This document shows positions 1 to 8,577 of a stretch of DNA of 64,000 bases, piece by piece. The notes under the pieces are model-generated. The model was not told where the DNA came from and did no database searches. It saw nothing but the letters and a program-made list of their open reading frames with translations. The DNA is taken from contig CALRQL020000015.1 in the NCBI GenBank assembly GCA_943370295.1, forward strand, positions 24,896 through 88,895, in the 5' to 3' direction. How positions within the stretch are numbered: the stretch's first letter is position 1; the number at the start of each line of letters is the position of its first letter. The position numbers and the translations under genes are program-made. This stretch comes from SB11 sp943370295 (lineage in GTDB: Bacteria > Bacteroidota > Bacteroidia > UBA8524).

Positions 1-114
1 AAAAGCAATTTCATTCTCAGTATCGGCATAGCAAAGCTTTGCCAACTCGTTAGATGCTGAAAACGAAATTAATAACGAAAGCAGCCCATCAAAGCGTTTT
101 TGTATATCGCTCAT
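1..114 (-). CDS. Partial hypothetical protein, 5' end only
   Basis: An open frame begins at an ATG at 114 (minus strand) and runs off the left edge of the window, giving the first 38 residues (MSDIQKRFDGLLSLLISFSA and onward). The visible part is a short, leucine-rich, probably helical N-terminus without a signal peptide. The family is not recognised. It is divergent from the secreted protein at 263, so the 148 bases between them should hold both promoters. Its status as a gene rests on the uninterrupted frame and the divergent layout only. Confidence 0.5.
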   Translation of the reverse strand, partial: MSDIQKRFDGLLSLLISFSASNELAKLCYADTENEIAF

Positions 115-262
115 GGGTTTTTTAGTAGTTAAGTAGTTAAGTCTCCAAATATAGCATAATATTGAATTAACAATAAAATCCTTTCGACGAATGTCTTTGT
201 TTTTGCTATTGTAATTTTTCTATAAATTCGTTGTTACTATTACCTTAAAATTAAAAACTAAT

Positions 263-733
263 ATGTATAAGCGTACCAAATTGTTAGTTGCGTTTGCAGC
301 CTTGATAATGGCTTTGTGTCACACAGCAAGCGCTCAACGTTCAAACTACACTGAAGACGATATTATCATCATGCGCAGCCAAGAGGATGTATGTCGCAAT
401 ATTATGATGTTGCTCGAAGAAAAGAATGTTGATAGTGCGCTGTATTATTTTCATAAAAAAGACAAGGCTATTAAGAAAAAGTTAACAGATATATCTACTG
501 CAATACAGCAATACAAAGGTAAGTTTACGTTTGAAATTTCGCCCGATGCGGTGAGCGAGCAAGAGAACCATTACTACTGCAAATACACTACTGATGAAGG
601 AGTTACTGTGAAATACCGGGTGGATTTTGCTTTCGGTAGGTTTGATAAAGATTACAAAGTTGACAGGATTGTTGAATCGAAGCCTAAAACGCCTGCGCCT
701 AAAACAAAGAATAAGAATAAAAATAAAAAATAG
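263..733 (+). CDS. Secreted hypothetical protein with Lys-rich tail
   Basis: This 156-residue protein starts with a clear signal peptide (residues 1-24, charged start, hydrophobic core, Ala-Ser-Ala before Gln25), so it should be exported to the periplasm or outer envelope. The middle (30-135) is a mixed alpha/beta region with many charged residues. The last 15 residues are almost only Lys, Asn, Pro and Thr. I do not recognise the family. The size and the loosely conserved look resemble small secreted Bacteroidota proteins of the NTF2-like or DUF4783-like kind, but that is a guess. The next gene begins 2 bases after its stop, so the two are probably co-transcribed. Confidence 0.75.
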   Translation: MYKRTKLLVAFAALIMALCHTASAQRSNYTEDDIIIMRSQEDVCRNIMMLLEEKNVDSALYYFHKKDKAIKKKLTDISTAIQQYKGKFTFEISPDAVSEQENHYYCKYTTDEGVTVKYRVDFAFGRFDKDYKVDRIVESKPKTPAPKTKNKNKNKK

Positions 734-735
734 CG

Positions 736-993
736 TTGCCTGCTGTTACTGAGTTTGAGTTTAAAAAGATGCCTCTTGAGCAACGTTACAAGGCCTTGGA
801 ACAAGAAGGACTTTTTATTGAGCGCCGCATATACAGGGGCATGGAAGTGTTTTTGTACAAAATGGACCACTTTTACGTTGAAGCTTGGAAAAGATATATG
901 CTGAGTGAAGTATGCTGGATTGAGGTAGTACCTGAAAAATCGCTTGAAAAGTATGCGGATTCAGTGAATTTAAAAAAGCTATTGGGAAACTGA
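736..993 (+). CDS. Small conserved hypothetical protein
   Basis: An 85-residue soluble protein that starts at a TTG two bases after the previous stop; an ATG at 769 would give 74 residues. I prefer the TTG because the residues it adds (EFEFKKMPLEQR) read as the first helix of the fold, but this is not certain. The chain has an Arg/Tyr-rich strand region (FIERRIYRGMEVFLYKMDHF) followed by acidic strands, with no signal peptide or membrane segment. It resembles small Bacteroidota proteins of unknown role that I cannot name. Its stop overlaps by 15 bases the end of the convergent aminotransferase gene. Confidence 0.6.
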   Translation: MPAVTEFEFKKMPLEQRYKALEQEGLFIERRIYRGMEVFLYKMDHFYVEAWKRYMLSEVCWIEVVPEKSLEKYADSVNLKKLLGN

Positions 994-2187
994 TTCTTCA
1001 GCCAATACCTCACTGATAGCTTCAAGTATTACTTTGCAAACTTCCTTAATCTCATCATCGGTAATAATTAAGGGGGGGGCAATTCGCATCTTATGGCCAC
1101 AGTGTAAAAACCAATCGGTAATTACTCCCTTGCTTATACATTTAGAAATCACAGCTTTATTAAATGGTTCGTCTCCTAAATCCAAGCCAAGCATCAGCCC
1201 GGTTCCGCTGATTGATTTAATGGCTTGATGCTGCAACAGTTGCTTAAACAGCAAGCTTTTTTGTGTTACTAAGGGTATCAAACCGGTATTGTTTAAAAAA
1301 TCAATGCCGGCCAAAGCAGCAGCACAACATACCGGATGTCCTCCAAACGTTGTAATGTGGCCCAACACAGGGTTTTGTGCAAGGTTGTCCATTAATGTGC
1401 GGTTGGCAATAAAAGCGCCCAATGGCATACCTGCACCCAATGCCTTAGCTAATACCAAAATATCGGGCTCAATACCAAAATGCTCAAACGCAAACCACTT
1501 ACCGCTTCGGCCCATACCGCATTGTATTTCATCCAATATCAGCAAGGTGCCTGTTTGGTCGCACTTCTTGCGCAGTTGCAAAAGAAACTCTTGAGTAGGG
1601 GCAATGTAACCCGCTTCACCTTGTATGGTTTCTAATACCACACAGGCCGTATTGTGGGTAATAACCTCTAAAGATTGAATGTTGTTGTACTCAATAAAAC
1701 CAATGTTTGGCAATAGAGGACGGTAAGCAGCTGTATAATACTCGTTATCCATAAGGCTTAACGCACCTTGCGTAGAGCCATGGTAGGCGTTTTTTGCTGC
1801 TACAATATGATGGCGTCCGGTGGCACGTTTAGCCAATTTTACAGCTCCTTCGATAGCTTCGGAACCTGAGTTTACAAAATATACCGAGTTGAGTGATTGC
1901 GGTAAAAGGCTGCACAAACGTTCGGCCAGCAATACTTGTGGCTTTTGCACATATTCACCATACACCATCAAGTGCAGGTGTTTTTCGGTTTGGGTAGTTA
2001 TAGCTTTTACAATGTGAGGGTTACCATGCCCGCAGTTGCTTACCCCAATGCCAGAGATAAGGTCGGCATAACGTTTACCGTCAGTGCCGTACAAGTAAAT
2101 ACCTTCAGCCCTTTCAATATCCAATAGCATCGGTGCATCAGAGGTGGGGGCAAGGTGTTGTAAAAAAAGCTGGCGTAGGGTATGCAT
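979..2187 (-). CDS. Class III aminotransferase (acetylornithine/ornithine type)
   Basis: A 402-residue PLP-dependent fold-type I aminotransferase of the class III group, the group of acetylornithine, ornithine and 4-aminobutyrate transaminases. Visible landmarks are the phosphate-binding NSGSE (106-110), the Asp-Glu pair of LILDEIQ at 219-220, the Schiff-base lysine in LVLAKALGAG at 248, and TFGGHP at 280-285. The start used is the ATG at 2187. An in-frame ATG at 2214 would add nine residues encoded by the upstream terminator, which is unlikely. A promoter box lies only 4 bases upstream. The substrate is not clear from sequence: the family also includes enzymes for non-arginine roles, and no arginine genes are nearby. 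Confidence 0.9.
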   Translation of the reverse strand: MHTLRQLFLQHLAPTSDAPMLLDIERAEGIYLYGTDGKRYADLISGIGVSNCGHGNPHIVKAITTQTEKHLHLMVYGEYVQKPQVLLAERLCSLLPQSLNSVYFVNSGSEAIEGAVKLAKRATGRHHIVAAKNAYHGSTQGALSLMDNEYYTAAYRPLLPNIGFIEYNNIQSLEVITHNTACVVLETIQGEAGYIAPTQEFLLQLRKKCDQTGTLLILDEIQCGMGRSGKWFAFEHFGIEPDILVLAKALGAGMPLGAFIANRTLMDNLAQNPVLGHITTFGGHPVCCAAALAGIDFLNNTGLIPLVTQKSLLFKQLLQHQAIKSISGTGLMLGLDLGDEPFNKAVISKCISKGVITDWFLHCGHKMRIAPPLIITDDEIKEVCKVILEAISEVLAEESVSQ

Positions 2188-2191
2188 GGTG

Positions 2192-2199
2192 CAAAAATA
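2192..2199 (-). promoter_or_regulatory. Promoter box TATTTTTG 4 nt before the aminotransferase start
   Basis: Read on the minus strand this is TATTTTTG, a perfect match to the Bacteroidota -7 box TAnnTTTG, followed by CACC and then ATG. A TTG about 20 bases upstream could be the -33 element. The spacing implies that transcription starts at or next to the start codon (leaderless mRNA). It overlaps the T tract of the HU terminator. Confidence 0.55.
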
Positions 2200-2234
2200 A
2201 AAAGTCCCGCTCACAACCGTGGCAGGACTTTTTT
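2199..2234 (-). terminator. Terminator of the HU gene
   Basis: Inverted repeat with arms AAAAAGTCCCGC (2199-2210) and GCAGGACTTTTT (2222-2233), 11 of 12 paired, ending in a run of T on the minus strand. It lies about 30 bases after the HU stop codon and directly before the aminotransferase promoter. Confidence 0.75.
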
Positions 2235-2265
2235 AGTTTTTAACTCTCTCTTTAGAGCGAAATGA

Positions 2266-2538
2266 TTACTTCACTTTAGCTGAAAGCTCAGAACCGGGTT
2301 TAAATTTCACTACTTTTTTAGCTGAAATTTTGATTTCTTTTCCGGTTTGAGGGTTGCGGCCTGTACGGGCAGCACGTTTAGCTACTGAAAAAGTACCAAA
2401 GCCTACAAGGATAACTTTGTCACCTTTTTTCAAAGCTGCAGAAGAAGCATCCAAAAATGAATTCAAAGCAGCTTGGGCTTGAACTTTAGTAATTTTCGCA
2501 TCGCTAGCGATTGAGTTGATCAAATCTGATTTGTTCAT
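2266..2538 (-). CDS. HU-family nucleoid DNA-binding protein
   Basis: A 90-residue member of the HU/IHF family, the usual length. The N-terminal helices (1-40) form the dimer body. The signature GFGTFSVAKRAARTGRNPQT (47-66) leads into the beta-arm that inserts in the DNA minor groove, and the tail KISAKKVVKFKPG closes the fold. It would bind and bend DNA with little sequence preference and compact the nucleoid. It stands alone with its own terminator downstream and about 180 bases of upstream A+T-rich DNA. The start ATG is unambiguous. Confidence 0.96.
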   Translation of the reverse strand: MNKSDLINSIASDAKITKVQAQAALNSFLDASSAALKKGDKVILVGFGTFSVAKRAARTGRNPQTGKEIKISAKKVVKFKPGSELSAKVK

Positions 2539-2715
2539 AGGTCGAAAGGTTAATGGTTACTTAATTTTCAAAAGGTTAATCAAACTTACTACAAATTTTG
2601 ATAGATGCAATACCTAACGCAAAAAAAATTCGGCGCAAACGCTTGTTAGTGCTCGATTTTTTAAAAAAGTACAGTAAAATATACAGGTTTCACGCGGGTT
2701 TGACACTTATTCACA

Positions 2716-3216
2716 TTAAAAGATAATAGTGTTGATAACGGTTTTGGGTGATATAACGGGCCCTTGAAATACAAATTTGGCCTGTTCGTAGTACACTTTT
2801 CGTTCGTTCAATAAATTGCTGATATGTTTCTCCAAAGCCTTGCCTTTTTTCTGTTTTAATATAGGCCTGTGCTGAGTTTGCGGACTAAGTCTTGCATAAA
2901 GCTCTTCAATGTCTTGCTTTAAATAGATAGTTGTACCGTGTTGGTTCATCCATTCCATGGTATCTTTATAACACGGCAGTCCGCCGCCTGTAGCAATCAC
3001 TACATTATCAACCGTTGCTACGCTTTCAAGTATATTTCTTTCCTCACGCCTGAAACTGCTTTCGCGGTGCTCAGCAAAGTATTCGGCAATGGTTTGTTTA
3101 AAACGCAACTCAAATACTTGGTCGGTATCAATAAAAGTGTAGCCGAGCTCTTTTGCCAATTGGTGGCCCAAAGGGGTTTTGCCTGCCCCCATAAAGCCAA
3201 TTAAGAATAGTACCAT
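2716..3216 (-). CDS. aroK: Shikimate kinase
   Basis: A 166-residue P-loop kinase that phosphorylates shikimate at the 3-hydroxyl with ATP, the fifth step of the chorismate pathway. Seen in the sequence: Walker A GFMGAGKT (7-14), the DTD of the shikimate site (30-32), the FRREE segment (55-59), the GGG loop (77-79), and the lid region around HRPIL (116-120) whose arginine contacts ATP and shikimate. The P-loop is followed by Pro (KTPLG) where Ser/Thr-x-Leu-Gly is usual, a small oddity. The ATG lies directly against the stop of the upstream ABC permease gene, so the two are translationally linked. Confidence 0.93.
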   Translation of the reverse strand: MVLFLIGFMGAGKTPLGHQLAKELGYTFIDTDQVFELRFKQTIAEYFAEHRESSFRREERNILESVATVDNVVIATGGGLPCYKDTMEWMNQHGTTIYLKQDIEELYARLSPQTQHRPILKQKKGKALEKHISNLLNERKVYYEQAKFVFQGPVISPKTVINTIIF

Positions 3217-4269
3217 TTAGTTTATGTTTACCCTAGGGTCTAAAACTTTATACATAATATCAACCATAATGTTCATGGCGATAAAAACAACTGCAATTAG
3301 TAGTATGGCTCCCATAACTACCGGATAGTCTGATTTTTCTAATGCTTCAACGGTTACTTTACCCACCCCGCGCCAGTTAAAAATGTACTCAACAAAAAAC
3401 GAGCCTGCAAGCAACGATGCAAACCACCCCGAAATGGAAGTTATAACGGGGTTTAAGGCATTCTTTAATGCGTGACGCCATATTACCTGCCTGTGGCTTA
3501 ATCCTTTTGCGTAGGCCGTTCGTATATAGTCTTGCCCCATCACCTCAATCATACTGCTTCGGGTTAGCTGTATAATAATTGATAAAGGACGTATGCCCAA
3601 TGCAAGTGTGGGTAATATTAAATTGCTGAAACTGTAATAACGATGGTAGTTACCGTCGTAATCCACCCAGCTGCCCGTCATATTAAGTCCTGTATAGTTG
3701 CTAAGCAGGTAACCGAACAGCCATGCAATAATGATAGCAGCAAAAAAGGAGGGCAGGGATATACCCAAAGTACTGGTGAATAAAATTGCCCTATCAGTAA
3801 AGGTGTTTTGGCGGAGTGCGGCAATTATTCCCAACAATATACCCAACACAGCGGCAAACAGAATGGACGCAGTAGCTAAAACAGCAGTGCCCGCAAACGA
3901 TTCAGCCAGCAGTTGCGATACCTTTTTTTTGCTTTGGTAGGAGCGGCGCAGGTAGGGTTGTTTTAAAACCACATCTGTTTGGCCGGCTGTAAAAAGGCAC
4001 AGATAGCTATACTTTTCTTTGTTTTCTTGTGTTGATTGATGAAACGACAGGGGAGATAAATCGTTGATATAAAGCAGTAACTGAGTGCCTTTGGGTTTGT
4101 CAAGCCCAAACTCTTTTTTTATGGCATCTTTTGTTAAAACATCATCGCGTTGCCCTGCCATTATTTCAGCAGGGTCGGGAAACCAAGCAAACAAAACAAA
4201 CACCATTAGCACAATGCCGATTAAAACCAGCAAGCCATACAATAGCTTTTTTGTGATAAAGGTTAGCAT
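3217..4269 (-). CDS. Peptide/nickel-type ABC transporter permease (DppB/OppB family)
   Basis: A 350-residue inner-membrane permease of the binding-protein-dependent dipeptide/oligopeptide/nickel family. The first segment (8-30) is followed by a periplasmic loop, then five more membrane segments between about 125 and 345. The EAA loop that couples to the ATPase is seen around DYIRTAYAKGLSHRQVIWRH. Length is normal for DppB. No second permease, binding protein or ATPase gene lies next to it; aroK follows directly. In Bacteroidota split peptide transporters of this kind are common, so it probably works with subunits encoded elsewhere. Confidence 0.88.
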   Translation of the reverse strand: MLTFITKKLLYGLLVLIGIVLMVFVLFAWFPDPAEIMAGQRDDVLTKDAIKKEFGLDKPKGTQLLLYINDLSPLSFHQSTQENKEKYSYLCLFTAGQTDVVLKQPYLRRSYQSKKKVSQLLAESFAGTAVLATASILFAAVLGILLGIIAALRQNTFTDRAILFTSTLGISLPSFFAAIIIAWLFGYLLSNYTGLNMTGSWVDYDGNYHRYYSFSNLILPTLALGIRPLSIIIQLTRSSMIEVMGQDYIRTAYAKGLSHRQVIWRHALKNALNPVITSISGWFASLLAGSFFVEYIFNWRGVGKVTVEALEKSDYPVVMGAILLIAVVFIAMNIMVDIMYKVLDPRVNIN

Positions 4270-4278
4270 ACAATTCTA

Positions 4279-4303
4279 AATTTCAAATTTTGAATTTGAA
4301 ATT
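4279..4303. repeat. Perfect 11-bp inverted repeat between DoxX and ABC permease genes
   Basis: AATTTCAAATT and AATTTGAAATT with a 3-base centre. It lies just upstream of the permease start and downstream of the DoxX-type gene. It is A+T-only apart from one G/C pair, so it is weak as a terminator and could instead be an operator for the permease-aroK pair. A second small hairpin (GAGTT/AACTC, about 4309-4323) sits between it and the DoxX stop. Confidence 0.5.
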
Positions 4304-4325
4304 GTTGGAGTTCAAAAAACTCAGT

Positions 4326-5537
4326 TTAATTTTTCTTAGCCATCAGTTTCCTGATTTTTTCAGCTTTGGGTATGCTGCGGGCAGGCCATGAATCTATAAC
4401 CACGCTGCCTTTCATCAAAATCAATCCCGCATTGCTGCGTATCATTGATTTAAGCATTTTGGCATCGGTATTATAAAAATCAAATATCAGTCCGTACTCG
4501 TGGCGTGTTTTTTCTGCATCATCAAGGGTAGTAGCTGTTAGCCCCCAAACTTTTTTGCCGTCTTTCTCAATAAACTCCTTAGCCAGTTCGGCCACTTTCT
4601 TCATGCCGTTTTTGCGGGCATGTTCCAAATCATACGATATCACCAATAGTTGATAGTCGTTATTGCGCAGCATCGTATCCTTATAGTCCACATTGTCTTT
4701 GGTAAACATTGTGAAACCCATAATCTTTGGCTGGCAACCTTTAATAATCACCTTGTCTTTTCGGTCGATAAACTTAGCATCGGTAGGTATTTTACCCGTC
4801 ATCATATCATCGTATGAAAACTCCGTATCAACCCCTTTCACATTGTATATAAACACGTTTTGCACACTGTCTTTGGGTGCATCAGGAGGGCAGGTTATCA
4901 GCGTTGCTACATCGTTATCGTTTTGCCAGTTAAGGAAGTTAACCATAGGCAAATACATGTTACAATATACAGTGAACACTGTAAATGCTACTGACAATAT
5001 AACAATAATATTGGTTTGCATAGTGCGCGAGAAGATAGAACGCGTATGCTTACGACGGATAAAGATGATAATGATGAATGCCAACAATATCAAATCTTTA
5101 TAAAACGATTGCCACGGAGTTAGTTTTATAAACTCACCAAAGCAACCGCAATCCGTCATGTAATATATCTTTTTGGGATCAAAGCCAAATAAACCGGCAA
5201 ACCATTTGGTAGTGCCGCTGTCGGGGTTTTCAAAAAACCAGTTGCTTATGGCGGTAAAGCCGGTTAGCATGGTAAAAAATATAATCATACCCAGTATCAG
5301 GCTACCGGTTACTTTCATTCGGGTGCCCATAAGCACAGCAAAGCCAAGCACCATTTCAAGCACGCTGATAAACATGGCTTGATATAAGGCTGTTGATGAA
5401 AGAAAATTGAGCCCGAAAACGTGGTAGTATTCTTCTAACTTATACGAAAAACCAAGCGGGTCGTTGGCCTTCACAAAGCCCGAAAAAATAAATAATAGCC
5501 CAACTAAAACGCGGCTGATAACTGCTAGTACTTTCAT
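4326..5537 (-). CDS. DoxX-like membrane protein with C-terminal thioredoxin-like region (BT_3928 type)
   Basis: A 403-residue two-part protein. The N-terminal 170 residues contain four or five membrane segments of the DoxX/MauE type (starts VISRVLVGLLFIFSGFVKAN, then segments near 48-66, 77-97, 147-160 and 172-195). The C-terminal half (about 240-403) is soluble and looks like a thioredoxin-fold region without a CxxC pair, with strands such as YQLLVISYDLEHARK. Proteins with this layout are common in Bacteroidota and usually sit next to a DUF1599 gene, as here (4-base overlap with the upstream gene). Role unknown; a redox or membrane-quality function is only suggested by the folds. Confidence 0.85.
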   Translation of the reverse strand: MKVLAVISRVLVGLLFIFSGFVKANDPLGFSYKLEEYYHVFGLNFLSSTALYQAMFISVLEMVLGFAVLMGTRMKVTGSLILGMIIFFTMLTGFTAISNWFFENPDSGTTKWFAGLFGFDPKKIYYMTDCGCFGEFIKLTPWQSFYKDLILLAFIIIIFIRRKHTRSIFSRTMQTNIIVILSVAFTVFTVYCNMYLPMVNFLNWQNDNDVATLITCPPDAPKDSVQNVFIYNVKGVDTEFSYDDMMTGKIPTDAKFIDRKDKVIIKGCQPKIMGFTMFTKDNVDYKDTMLRNNDYQLLVISYDLEHARKNGMKKVAELAKEFIEKDGKKVWGLTATTLDDAEKTRHEYGLIFDFYNTDAKMLKSMIRSNAGLILMKGSVVIDSWPARSIPKAEKIRKLMAKKN

Positions 5538-6118
5538 GCGGGTAGTATTTCATTTAATCGAATCAGTGCAAAAACTGAATAGTTAATAATGTCTAAAAAA
5601 TTGGCATCAACACCTTCTGAAATAAGAGTTTTCCCCTTATTGTCTTCAATTTGTTTAATACGCAACAGCTTCATCAAAATCAAATCGGTATAGGTGCTTA
5701 TTCTCATATCTCTCCACGCCTCACCATAGTCGTGGTTCTTGTCCTCCATCAAATTCTTTGCCCATTTTGCTTTTTTATCAAACAAATCGGCCAAAGCTTC
5801 GCTGCTAATCTCAAGTTCTTCCTCTTTTGGCAGCTCCATTTGTATTAGAGCTATTATGCAGTAATTAATTATGCCTGCGTATTCGCCTTCAACCCCCTCG
5901 TCAATTTTTTGCGTACCTTTTTCTTCAATACTTTTAATACGCTTCGCCTTTATATAAATTTGGTCGGTGATGGATGTTTGCCTCAAAATACGCCAAGCAG
6001 TACCGTAGTCGGTATTTTTTTTCATAAAAATATCCCTGCAGCGGCTTATAACTGTATCGTATTGTTGTGACGTTGGATTCAAACTGGTATAGTTTTGTGT
6101 GTTGCTGTTACTTTGCAA
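5534..6118 (-). CDS. DUF1599 protein (nucleotide-modification-associated domain)
   Basis: A 194-residue soluble protein made of two copies of the DUF1599 repeat. Each copy has the motif K-N-x-D-Y-G-x-A-W-R (MKKNTDYGTAWR near 32-43 and MEDKNHDYGEAWR near 121-133) followed by a helix rich in Lys/Arg and an Asn-Tyr near its end. The family is linked by domain surveys to nucleotide modification, but its reaction is not known. The start is uncertain: the longest frame uses TTG at 6118, another TTG lies at 6085, and no ATG occurs before residue 32. It overlaps the DoxX-type gene by 4 bases and is divergent from folP. Confidence 0.85.
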   Translation of the reverse strand: MQSNSNTQNYTSLNPTSQQYDTVISRCRDIFMKKNTDYGTAWRILRQTSITDQIYIKAKRIKSIEEKGTQKIDEGVEGEYAGIINYCIIALIQMELPKEEELEISSEALADLFDKKAKWAKNLMEDKNHDYGEAWRDMRISTYTDLILMKLLRIKQIEDNKGKTLISEGVDANFLDIINYSVFALIRLNEILPA

Positions 6119-6138
6119 AATACTGTAAAATATGTTTT

Positions 6139-7023
6139 GTGCCGACTAAAATAAATAAACAATTGATAGCCCCCAAACTGATAAAACCCACATATACCCT
6201 TAACTGTAGGGGAAAATTGCTGACTCTGACCCCGCCCCGTGTTATGGGAATACTGAATACAACGCCCGATTCGTTTTTTGATGGAGGACAGTATAATGCT
6301 GTGGATAACGCACTGATTAGAACCGAGAAAATGCTTACCGAGGGGGCGGATATTATAGATGTGGGCGGATATTCAACCCGTCCGGGTGCAGTTGAAATTA
6401 CCCTTGATGAGGAGCTGAACAGGGTAGTGCCTGTTATTGAGGCTATCATCAAACGATTCCCTGAATGTATTATTTCAATAGATACTTTTAGAGCGCCGGT
6501 GGCAAAAGCGGCCATAGAAAGTGGTGCAAGTATTATTAACGATGTTTCGGCTGGCGATGATGACGAATTGATGATACCCTTGGTGGCCAAACTAAATGTA
6601 ACGTATATAGTTATGCATAAACAGGGTAAGCCGCAAACCATGCAGCAAAATCCTGTTTATAGCGATGTGGTGAATGAGGTGTTGGGATACTTGGCCGCAA
6701 AAGTTGCTTTACTGCAAAAACTGGGTGTACACGATATTGTTATAGACCCCGGTTTTGGTTTTGGAAAAACGATAGATCATAATTTTTCGCTTCTTAAAAA
6801 TATCGAAAAATTCGCACTACTAAATGTGCCAATTTTGGCAGGTGTTTCACGCAAAAGTTTAATTAATAAAGTATTGGGCATAAAAGCTGCCGAAGCTTTA
6901 AACGGTACTACTGTGCTTAATTCACTCGCCTTGCTTGGGGGCGCAAACATATTGCGTGTGCACGATGTTAGGGAGGCAACAGAAGCCGTTAATCTTGTGG
7001 TTAAGTATCAGCAAGCTGAGTAA
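6139..7023 (+). CDS. folP: Dihydropteroate synthase
   Basis: Joins 7,8-dihydropterin pyrophosphate with p-aminobenzoate to give dihydropteroate in folate synthesis. All landmarks of the TIM-barrel enzyme are present: GILNTTPDSFFDGG, GGYSTRPGA (the sulfonamide/pterin loop), the SIDTFR strand, NDVSAG, DPGFGFGKT and GVSRKS. Length (about 294 residues) fits the family. No ATG precedes the conserved region, so the start is GTG at 6139 or TTG at 6163. A GTG at 6067 would overlap the divergent DUF1599 gene by about 50 bases and is less likely. Confidence 0.93.
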   Translation: MPTKINKQLIAPKLIKPTYTLNCRGKLLTLTPPRVMGILNTTPDSFFDGGQYNAVDNALIRTEKMLTEGADIIDVGGYSTRPGAVEITLDEELNRVVPVIEAIIKRFPECIISIDTFRAPVAKAAIESGASIINDVSAGDDDELMIPLVAKLNVTYIVMHKQGKPQTMQQNPVYSDVVNEVLGYLAAKVALLQKLGVHDIVIDPGFGFGKTIDHNFSLLKNIEKFALLNVPILAGVSRKSLINKVLGIKAAEALNGTTVLNSLALLGGANILRVHDVREATEAVNLVVKYQQAE

Positions 7024-7149
7024 AATATTGTATATTAAAAGCTACATCTTGCGTAGTTTCACAGAAAATAAAACCGTGTTTTCACCGTAGAATTAACAGA
7101 ATATTACCCATAAAATTGTAATTATGAATGCAATTGCGTTTCATGATTT

Positions 7150-8193
7150 ATGGGGGTACTAAAGATACATGGGCTTATTAGATTGGATCAGTTTTGGCCG
7201 AGAGGTAAATCGGCTGCCGACGTTTCGAAAATCAAAATAACAGTTGATAACAATTCTTTTCAATTTAAGAATGAGGATACTGCTGATTTTGAGGTGATAA
7301 GTTTGTTTAATGATGCTTATTCGGGCCAAGGTAGAAAAAAACAAAAACTAATTAAAAGGGGTATGCAAATCGAAGCTCGTTTGCAGGGCACAGATGCCCC
7401 TGAATTACACTACAAGTTGTGGGGCCCTACGCCAACAAAACACCCTACCAAAAAAGGGAATTTATTGAGCATAGACTATGAGCAACTAATTTTGATAAAC
7501 AACTCGGCTGATTTTAGGCAGCCCATGGCAGAAACCGCATCGGTAAAGTTATTAGAGTTGCTAAGTAAAAGCGCCAAAGCAGGACAGGTAGCCTGTACGT
7601 TTGTATCCACCGTAAACCGCCCCGAAGATGCCTGCGATGTTTATGGGCGTTTTGTGGGCGATGTTTTTATTGAAGTAAAAAACAAGCGGGTATGTATTAA
7701 TCATTGGTTGCTTGAGAAAGGATTCGCTTTCCCTGCGTTGTATAGCGGCATGGCAACAAACGAAATAAAAAGCGTGCTTGAGGCTGCACAAAAGGGCAGA
7801 GACTCTAAAAGCGGCGTGTATACACTGTATAAAGATTATTTTGGCGTTTTTGATAACAAATTACGCTATCGTAACCCTGCTATGGTTGGAAAAAACAACT
7901 CATCTGCGGCTACAGATAAAGGGCATTTGATTCATCCCAAAATATACCGGCGGTGGTGTGTGTATCATATTTATAAGATGGCTAAGGTAGATATTGGTAC
8001 GTTTAGCGAATACCTTAAAGCCTGCGGGGATATGTTTTACTACACCATTGATTTTTTAAAAGGAGTAGCAGCAAAACCTCAACAACATTTTTTACACGAT
8101 GTGGTGAAAGGCAACCGTTTGATAGTGCCTGTGCAGGATATTGTGTTTATTGAAAAAGAAGCCACGATTGTGCAGGGAGATGGGGATGAGTAA
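7150..8193 (+). CDS. Staphylococcal-nuclease-like (thermonuclease family) protein
   Basis: A 347-residue protein with an SNase-like OB-fold in the middle (about 65-220). The recognisable parts are ARLQGTDAPELHY at the first active-site loop (Arg, Asp), the strand DVYGRFVGDVFIE carrying the second Arg, and the helix VCINHWLLEKGFAFPALYSG typical of the family. It has long N- and C-terminal extensions and no signal peptide, so it may act inside the cell. Whether it is a calcium-dependent nuclease or a nucleic-acid-binding relative is open. It stands alone between folP and a TfoX-like gene. Confidence 0.82.
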   Translation: MGVLKIHGLIRLDQFWPRGKSAADVSKIKITVDNNSFQFKNEDTADFEVISLFNDAYSGQGRKKQKLIKRGMQIEARLQGTDAPELHYKLWGPTPTKHPTKKGNLLSIDYEQLILINNSADFRQPMAETASVKLLELLSKSAKAGQVACTFVSTVNRPEDACDVYGRFVGDVFIEVKNKRVCINHWLLEKGFAFPALYSGMATNEIKSVLEAAQKGRDSKSGVYTLYKDYFGVFDNKLRYRNPAMVGKNNSSAATDKGHLIHPKIYRRWCVYHIYKMAKVDIGTFSEYLKACGDMFYYTIDFLKGVAAKPQQHFLHDVVKGNRLIVPVQDIVFIEKEATIVQGDGDE

Positions 8194-8231
8194 TGTGATT
8201 TAGCTATATTTATAGCCGATATTCACAAACT

Positions 8232-8573
8232 ATGGCAGCTAACGAAGTAATTACAAACCGAGTGCGGGAAGCCTTGATGCACTTGCCTGATGTGCAAGAG
8301 AAAACCATGTTTAACGGGTTGTGTTTTATGGTGGAGGACAAGATGTGCATTTGTGTGAACGAGGACGAAATTCTTTGCCGCATCGGGTTAAAAAAAATTA
8401 GTGAGGTAATAGAAACCGACGGATGCCGTCAAATGATACACAATGGCAAACCCATGAAGGATTATGTGTTTGTGAGCAACGCCCTTATCGAAACCCCTGT
8501 CGGACTTAGCTATTGGGTACAGCTTTGTTTGGCATTTAACAAAGAAGCCAAATCATCGAAAAAGAAAAAATAA
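8232..8573 (+). CDS. TfoX/Sxy N-terminal domain protein
   Basis: A 113-residue protein covering only the N-terminal domain of the TfoX/Sxy family, with EKTMFNGLCFMVEDKMCICV near 23-42 as the family core. In gamma-proteobacteria the full-length protein helps switch on competence. Single-domain versions are widespread in Bacteroidota and have no assigned role. The C-terminus is lysine-rich (SSKKKK). It converges with the small zinc/HhH protein gene, with only 4 bases between the two stops. Confidence 0.85.
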   Translation: MAANEVITNRVREALMHLPDVQEKTMFNGLCFMVEDKMCICVNEDEILCRIGLKKISEVIETDGCRQMIHNGKPMKDYVFVSNALIETPVGLSYWVQLCLAFNKEAKSSKKKK

Positions 8574-8577
8574 CGCA

